Positions 61,431 to 64,000 of a DNA stretch of 64,000 nucleotides are shown one piece after another. Below the pieces are notes generated by a model, which saw nothing but the letters and a program-made list of their open reading frames with translations, had not been told where the DNA came from and ran no database searches. A program made the translations under genes and the position numbers. The stretch is from a virus, in the IMG/VR virus record IMGVR_UViG_3300036770_003021, positions 62,001 to 126,000 of that record. One strand, 5' to 3'. How positions within the stretch are numbered: position 1 is the first letter of the stretch; every line of letters begins with the position of its first letter.

Positions 61431-61507
61431 TCAACTATTGATTCAGATTCGAACTGAATGACTACTGCATACAGCGCAGTTGCTTTACCAATTAAGCTAC
61501 GTTCGTT
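61431..61507 (-). tRNA. Broken tRNA-like sequence
   Basis: A regular D-arm (AATTGGT), anticodon stem ACTGC/GCAGT and T-arm TTCAG-TTCGAAT-CTGAA are present. The loop GCTGTAT has C33 in place of U33 and the acceptor stem pairs only in its outer CAAC/GTTG. No CCA. Probably a decayed tRNA. Confidence 0.4.
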
Positions 61508-61531
61508 GCCTTCACCTAATGTATTTAAAAA

Positions 61532-62203
61532 TTATTTATATACTCTACCTTTAACATATCCGTTTGTCAAGTATGTTTGTAGTTGTTCTTTTTTAATTTT
61601 AAGATTTTTATTTGTTTCAGAATGATATACCCAACAAGTTCCATATTGGGAATTTTTTGCACCGGATTGTGCTACTTTTAGTTTTTCTCCGATTTTCTTT
61701 TTTGTATCTTCTTTATGTTTTTTACCGGTCCAATGAAAAGCATTTTGTTTCCATTTTTCCTTTAAAGATGTTGATACTTTCTGTTTCCATTCTTCAAATA
61801 ATCCTTTTTCAATTAAAAATTCTTTTATCTTATCTCCTGTCAACAAATTCTTTTTCCTAATCTCAATATTTTTATGATGTATATTTTTTCCAGATTCGTT
61901 TATATAAGAATAACCGCCATAACCACCTTCCATTATATTGTAAGTATTATTCGATTCAATAAATAATTGGTTTACAATTTCTCTTTCTTTGGAAAACATT
62001 TCTTCAGCGGTATCAAATATAAATAAAATTTCTTTAATAAAATTTTCTTCACCATATTTTTGTATTGCTCTTTTTAGAAGTTTTCCAGAACCCATATAAT
62101 TGTCCTGCAAATTTTTTGTTTTATGCATTCCAATGTAAATTTTTTGGTTCAATTTATTTGTAATCTTATATATCGTGTATTTATATTGAGCGTTCGTGTC
62201 CAT
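61532..62203 (-). CDS. GIY-YIG homing endonuclease
   Basis: A 223-residue protein. YTIYKITNKLNQKIYIGMHK is the GIY-YIG core with the second Tyr-Ile-Gly, followed by the conserved Gly-Ser-Gly loop (YMGSGKLL), Glu in KEREIVNQL, and NIMEGGYGG. The C-terminal half has NUMOD-like DNA-binding repeats (HWTGKKHKEDTKKKI). The ATG at 62203 is chosen because the longer frame to 62281 runs into the tRNA-Trp gene. TATTTATT lies 3 nt before the start. Confidence 0.85.
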   Translation of the reverse strand: MDTNAQYKYTIYKITNKLNQKIYIGMHKTKNLQDNYMGSGKLLKRAIQKYGEENFIKEILFIFDTAEEMFSKEREIVNQLFIESNNTYNIMEGGYGGYSYINESGKNIHHKNIEIRKKNLLTGDKIKEFLIEKGLFEEWKQKVSTSLKEKWKQNAFHWTGKKHKEDTKKKIGEKLKVAQSGAKNSQYGTCWVYHSETNKNLKIKKEQLQTYLTNGYVKGRVYK

Positions 62204-62252
62204 AATAATAAATATAGACACGAACTCAAATAATATTATTTTTTTTGAAATG

Positions 62253-62327
62253 CATCCACCGTAAGAATCGAACTTACCCACGGGCTTTTGGAGAGCCTGT
62301 CGCCTAATCCTTGGAACATTGGCGGAT
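62253..62327 (-). tRNA. tRNA-Trp(CCA)
   Basis: Acceptor ATCCGCC/GGTGGAT, G73 as in Trp, anticodon loop CTCCAAA, T-loop TTCGATT. One mismatch at the base of the anticodon stem; CCA not encoded. Confidence 0.82.
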
Positions 62328-62337
62328 ATACTATAAA

Positions 62338-62414
62338 TGGCAGTCGCATTGGGATTTGAACCCTATTCTCCATCTTGAGAGGATGGTGTCCTATCACACA
62401 TAGACGATGCGACC
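62338..62414 (-). tRNA. tRNA-Glu(CTC)
   Basis: Acceptor GGTCGCA, G73, CCA encoded, anticodon stem CCATC/GATGG with loop CTCTCAA, T-loop TTCAAAT. The D-loop TATGTGTGATAG is unusual. Confidence 0.87.
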
Positions 62415-62424
62415 GTTAAATATT

Positions 62425-62511
62425 GTGACGAGATTACCCCAGTAGGAATTACCCGGCATGCAAGGGCTCCTTCAATCTTTTGGGTTTAAGTCTCTTTGTT
62501 GCCCTCGTCAC
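62425..62511 (-). ncRNA. Candidate structured RNA (87 nt)
   Basis: Ends pair as GTGACGAG/CTCGTCAC (8 bp) with a GGGC/GCCC arm inside and two GGGTAAT-like copies. The size is that of a tRNA but no anticodon or T-arm is found. Confidence 0.4.
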
Positions 62512-62519
62512 TTTTAAAA

Positions 62520-62597
62520 TGGTAGCCCCACGGGGAATTGAACCCACGATTTGTAGATTGAAAGTCTACCGTCCTATACCCATTAGACGATGAGGCC
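62520..62597 (-). tRNA. tRNA-Glu(TTC)
   Basis: Acceptor GGCCTCA, CCA encoded, anticodon stem GTAGA/TCTAC with loop CTTTCAA, D-loop with GGG, T-loop TTCAATT. The T-stem needs a bulge. Confidence 0.87.
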
Positions 62598-62608
62598 ATT
62601 ATATAAAT

Positions 62609-62686
62609 TGGTGCTTCAGTGAGGATTCGAACCCCAAACTCAACGTTCGTAGCGTTGCGTGATAAATCCATTTTCACCACCGAAGC
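62609..62686 (-). tRNA. tRNA-Arg(ACG)
   Basis: Acceptor GCTTCGG, A73, CCA encoded, anticodon stem CAACG/CGTTG with loop CTACGAA, conventional elbow (ATGGA, TTCGAAT). A34 would need deamination to inosine to read all CGN codons. Confidence 0.9.
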
Positions 62687-62692
62687 ATAAAT

Positions 62693-62768
62693 TGGTTACC
62701 CCACTTGGATTTTCACCAAGGTTGATGTCTCAGAGAACACATCCGTCCTAAACCTAGACGATAGGGTA
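62693..62768 (-). tRNA. Glu-like tRNA with a 10-nt anticodon loop
   Basis: Acceptor TACCCTA, A73, CCA encoded, D-arm like those of the two Glu genes next to it. The anticodon stem GATGT/ACATC encloses GTTCTCTGAG, 10 nt instead of 7. T-loop TGAAAAT has A56, an abnormal elbow. Possibly a degenerate Glu tRNA or an expanded-loop decoder. Confidence 0.55.
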
Positions 62769-62776
62769 ATTAAAAT

Positions 62777-62852
62777 TGGGGTGAATAAGGAGATTTGCAC
62801 TCCCTTTGATTGCTTCACAGGCAATGCTCTTACTACATAGAGGATATTCACC
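62777..62852 (-). tRNA. tRNA-His(GTG), variant elbow
   Basis: Encoded G-1 opposite C73, the His identity pair. Acceptor GTGAATA, CCA encoded, anticodon stem ATTGC/GCAAT with loop CTGTGAA. D-loop TATGTAGTAA (A18), T-loop TGCAAAT (G55). Confidence 0.9.
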
Positions 62853-62864
62853 ATTACTATAAGC

Positions 62865-62946
62865 TGGAGCCGTTGACAGGATTCGAACCTGCGATGATTT
62901 TCCAGTTTACAAAACTGGTGTTTTCAACCACTCAACTCACAACGGC
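62865..62946 (-). tRNA. tRNA-Thr(TGT)
   Basis: Acceptor GCCGTTG, U73, CCA encoded, anticodon stem CCAGT/ACTGG with loop TTTGTAA, conventional elbow (GTGGTT, TTCGAAT). All three Thr genes here have U73. First RNA gene of the cluster on the minus strand. Confidence 0.9.
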
Positions 62947-63273
62947 GTTAAATTTTCTTTACTTCAACATTCACAGTAATCACCTCAGTAATACTGTCAT
63001 CGCCCTATGGGTTCTGTATTCCAGCATAACACCCACGGACCAATCAATTGATTTTCCCAGACTTTACCCTATCGTCAATTTCTTGACTCACTGGAGGAGG
63101 TTCAACAGATGGAGTTTCAAACCTTCCTTACTCTTTATTCAGTCTATCACAGCTTTCGCCATTGTCAACTGACTTTTAAAATTTCTTTTTCGTCATCCAA
63201 TGAACTACTTACTTCGTTCACTGTTTAACTACTTTACCACACATCCAAAGAACGTCAACCCAGAAAATAAAAA
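62947..63273. other. Intergenic region upstream of the RNA cluster
   Basis: No convincing ORF, tRNA or promoter is visible in 62947-63273. The part 62990-63180 is less AT-rich than typical spacers and has a GGTT/AACC pairing near 63100-63130, so an RNA cannot be excluded. Confidence 0.3.
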
Positions 63274-63300
63274 AACCGTCACTTTTTTTCGGTGACGGTT
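63274..63300 (-). terminator. Rho-independent terminator
   Basis: A 9-bp perfect stem (AACCGTCAC/GTGACGGTT) followed by T6 on the minus strand. It separates the upstream small ORFs from the RNA cluster. Confidence 0.85.
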
Positions 63301-63327
63301 GATATTGTTTGGGTTTCAGATCTACAT

Positions 63328-63411
63328 TTACACAATATCAGCCGCCATACCTCTATCTTCACGATTTGTAAAGGTATTCCAACGCTTAATATTTGTATAA
63401 TGTACTTTCAT
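63328..63411 (-). CDS. Tiny ORF, 27 residues
   Basis: Starts MKVHYTNIKRWNTFTNRED and ends MAADIV, with a terminator 28 nt after the stop. There is no ribosome site. The codon pattern is plausible for a small basic peptide, but it could be a chance ORF. Confidence 0.35.
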   Translation of the reverse strand: MKVHYTNIKRWNTFTNREDRGMAADIV

Positions 63412-63444
63412 TACGTTAATATATATCAAGAAATTTACTAAACG

Positions 63445-63594
63445 TCAATATTTTTTTGCAAAATTCTTTATAACCTTATAACAACTATAAAAACAATACA
63501 GTGTCAAAGCACTCAAAGCACCCACTCCAAAACTCATACCAATTGTTATAACCCAACCAATTATATTACGTTGCTCTTCGCTCAATGTAAACAT
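63445..63594 (-). CDS. Small membrane protein, 49 residues
   Basis: Starts MFTLSEEQRNIIGWVITIGM. A single hydrophobic helix spans residues ~11-37 with Gly spacing (GMSFGVGALSAL), followed by Cys/Tyr residues and a basic end (KNFAKKY). The topology fits a small holin-like or membrane-regulator protein; not recognised. Confidence 0.5.
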   Translation of the reverse strand: MFTLSEEQRNIIGWVITIGMSFGVGALSALTLYCFYSCYKVIKNFAKKY

Positions 63595-63670
63595 ATCGCA
63601 CAATACATACTTGTTTTTCAATCATTAAACTTATTATATTAAATTAAAATTATAAACAACTATTAACGCA

Positions 63671-64000
63671 ATGGTATCTATATCTGTTATGCACAATTTT
63701 ACCATAGACTATACAGACGGACTTGTTATAAACAACAACTACAACGATGTTGAATTCGCCAAAGACAAACAATCACACTACATGGTCAAAACTTACTTTG
63801 TGCACAAAAAAATAAAACGCAGCCTACAATCTCACCCAGATCAATTGGGCATCACAGCCACCATAGAAGAAACACACTCATCTTCAGATAAAACACTGCT
63901 CACAACCAATAACTGCAACCTGGGATGTTGGCTAATGCCAAGCTTTGTAAAACACTTTGTTCCATATCACGTAGACATTTATTACAACGACAAATTGTAT
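63671..64000 (+). CDS. Partial plus-strand gene cut by the window edge
   Basis: An open frame from ATG 63671 runs to the last base without a stop, at least 110 codons. It starts MVSISVMHNFTIDYTDGLVI and reads on through LGCWLMPSFVKHFVPYHVDI. Codons end in C far more often than in the rest of the window (AAC, CAC, TAC), and local GC is higher. That suggests a different origin or selection for translation. Unrecognised. Confidence 0.6.
   Translation, partial: MVSISVMHNFTIDYTDGLVINNNYNDVEFAKDKQSHYMVKTYFVHKKIKRSLQSHPDQLGITATIEETHSSSDKTLLTTNNCNLGCWLMPSFVKHFVPYHVDIYYNDKLY

Noticed and set aside
62204-62281. 26-residue N-terminal extension of the GIY-YIG gene
   Set aside because: It overlaps the tRNA-Trp gene; the ATG at 62203 starts just before the conserved domain.
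51391-62946. CRISPR array
   Set aside because: There are repeated tRNA-like units but no constant repeat with unique spacers and no cas gene.
51801-62946. tRNA-Met
   Set aside because: No cloverleaf with a CAT anticodon could be found in the cluster; the CCCCATAAG sequence at ~58915 does not form a stem or have U33.
1-64000. Stop-codon reassignment
   Set aside because: TGA, TAA and TAG each end genes cleanly at operon junctions, and no suppressor anticodon (CTA, TTA, TCA) was found among the tRNAs.

Overview
The window is part of the genome of a large, AT-rich, contractile-tailed bacteriophage of the T4-like (myovirus) kind, probably in the jumbo size class. The evidence is a T4-type tail sheath, gp25-like and gp6-like baseplate wedges, a spike protein, a gp55-like late sigma factor, an Mre11/Rad50 (gp47/gp46-type) recombination nuclease, a DnaG-type primase, a RuvC-like resolvase, PhoH, Hsp20, and a very large tRNA/tmRNA locus. 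TGA, TAA and TAG all act as stops, so the code looks standard. The host is most likely Gram-negative, because one gene encodes a signal-peptide-bearing outer-membrane beta-barrel protein and one glycosyltransferase domain resembles the TibC-type heptosyltransferases. The host genus cannot be read from the sequence.

Layout. 1-3,000 (minus): small proteins with a shared N-terminal leader, then a homing-endonuclease-like gene. 3,065-17,182 (minus): terminator and giant tail sheath, then a tight operon of two glycosyltransferases, an FkbM-type methyltransferase, a natural Mre11-Rad50 fusion, primase and RuvC. 17,212-35,650 (minus): tail and baseplate module with a beta-propeller protein, a 1,504-residue baseplate protein, a DNRLRE-type protein, gp6-like and gp25-like wedges, a Gly-zipper protein and a spike. 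35,702-38,811 (minus): late sigma factor, small membrane and coiled-coil proteins, Hsp20. 38,944-46,869 (minus): tail-fibre-like genes, one with an intramolecular chaperone of the endosialidase type, then PhoH and small genes. 47,022-51,358 (mainly plus): two large putative virion proteins, one with collagen-like Gly-Thr-Thr repeats, and small genes.

51,391-62,946 (minus) is an RNA locus. It holds a phage tmRNA and about 31 assignable tRNAs covering every amino acid except Met. It also has several tRNA-like or structured RNAs that do not fold as ordinary tRNAs. Protein genes lie among them: two HNH and one GIY-YIG endonuclease, a trypsin-like protease, an outer-membrane beta-barrel, a Mom-like acetyltransferase-fold protein and a membrane coiled-coil protein. 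The right end has two tiny minus-strand ORFs and a plus-strand gene that runs off the edge.

The strongest unusual signal is in the tRNAs. Fourteen of them have G55 instead of U55 in the T-loop, and every one has A18 instead of G18 in the D-loop. Positions 54 and 58 change together as U-A, A-U or G-G. The other tRNAs in the same cluster are conventional. In addition, two tRNAs have 30- and 51-nt insertions in the anticodon loop, with the rest of the cloverleaf intact. A second genome-wide signal is the octamer TATTTATA placed 3-5 nt before many start codons, which fits a late promoter giving leaderless or nearly leaderless mRNAs. A third is a repeated N-terminal leader on unrelated proteins that resembles a T4 capsid-targeting sequence.
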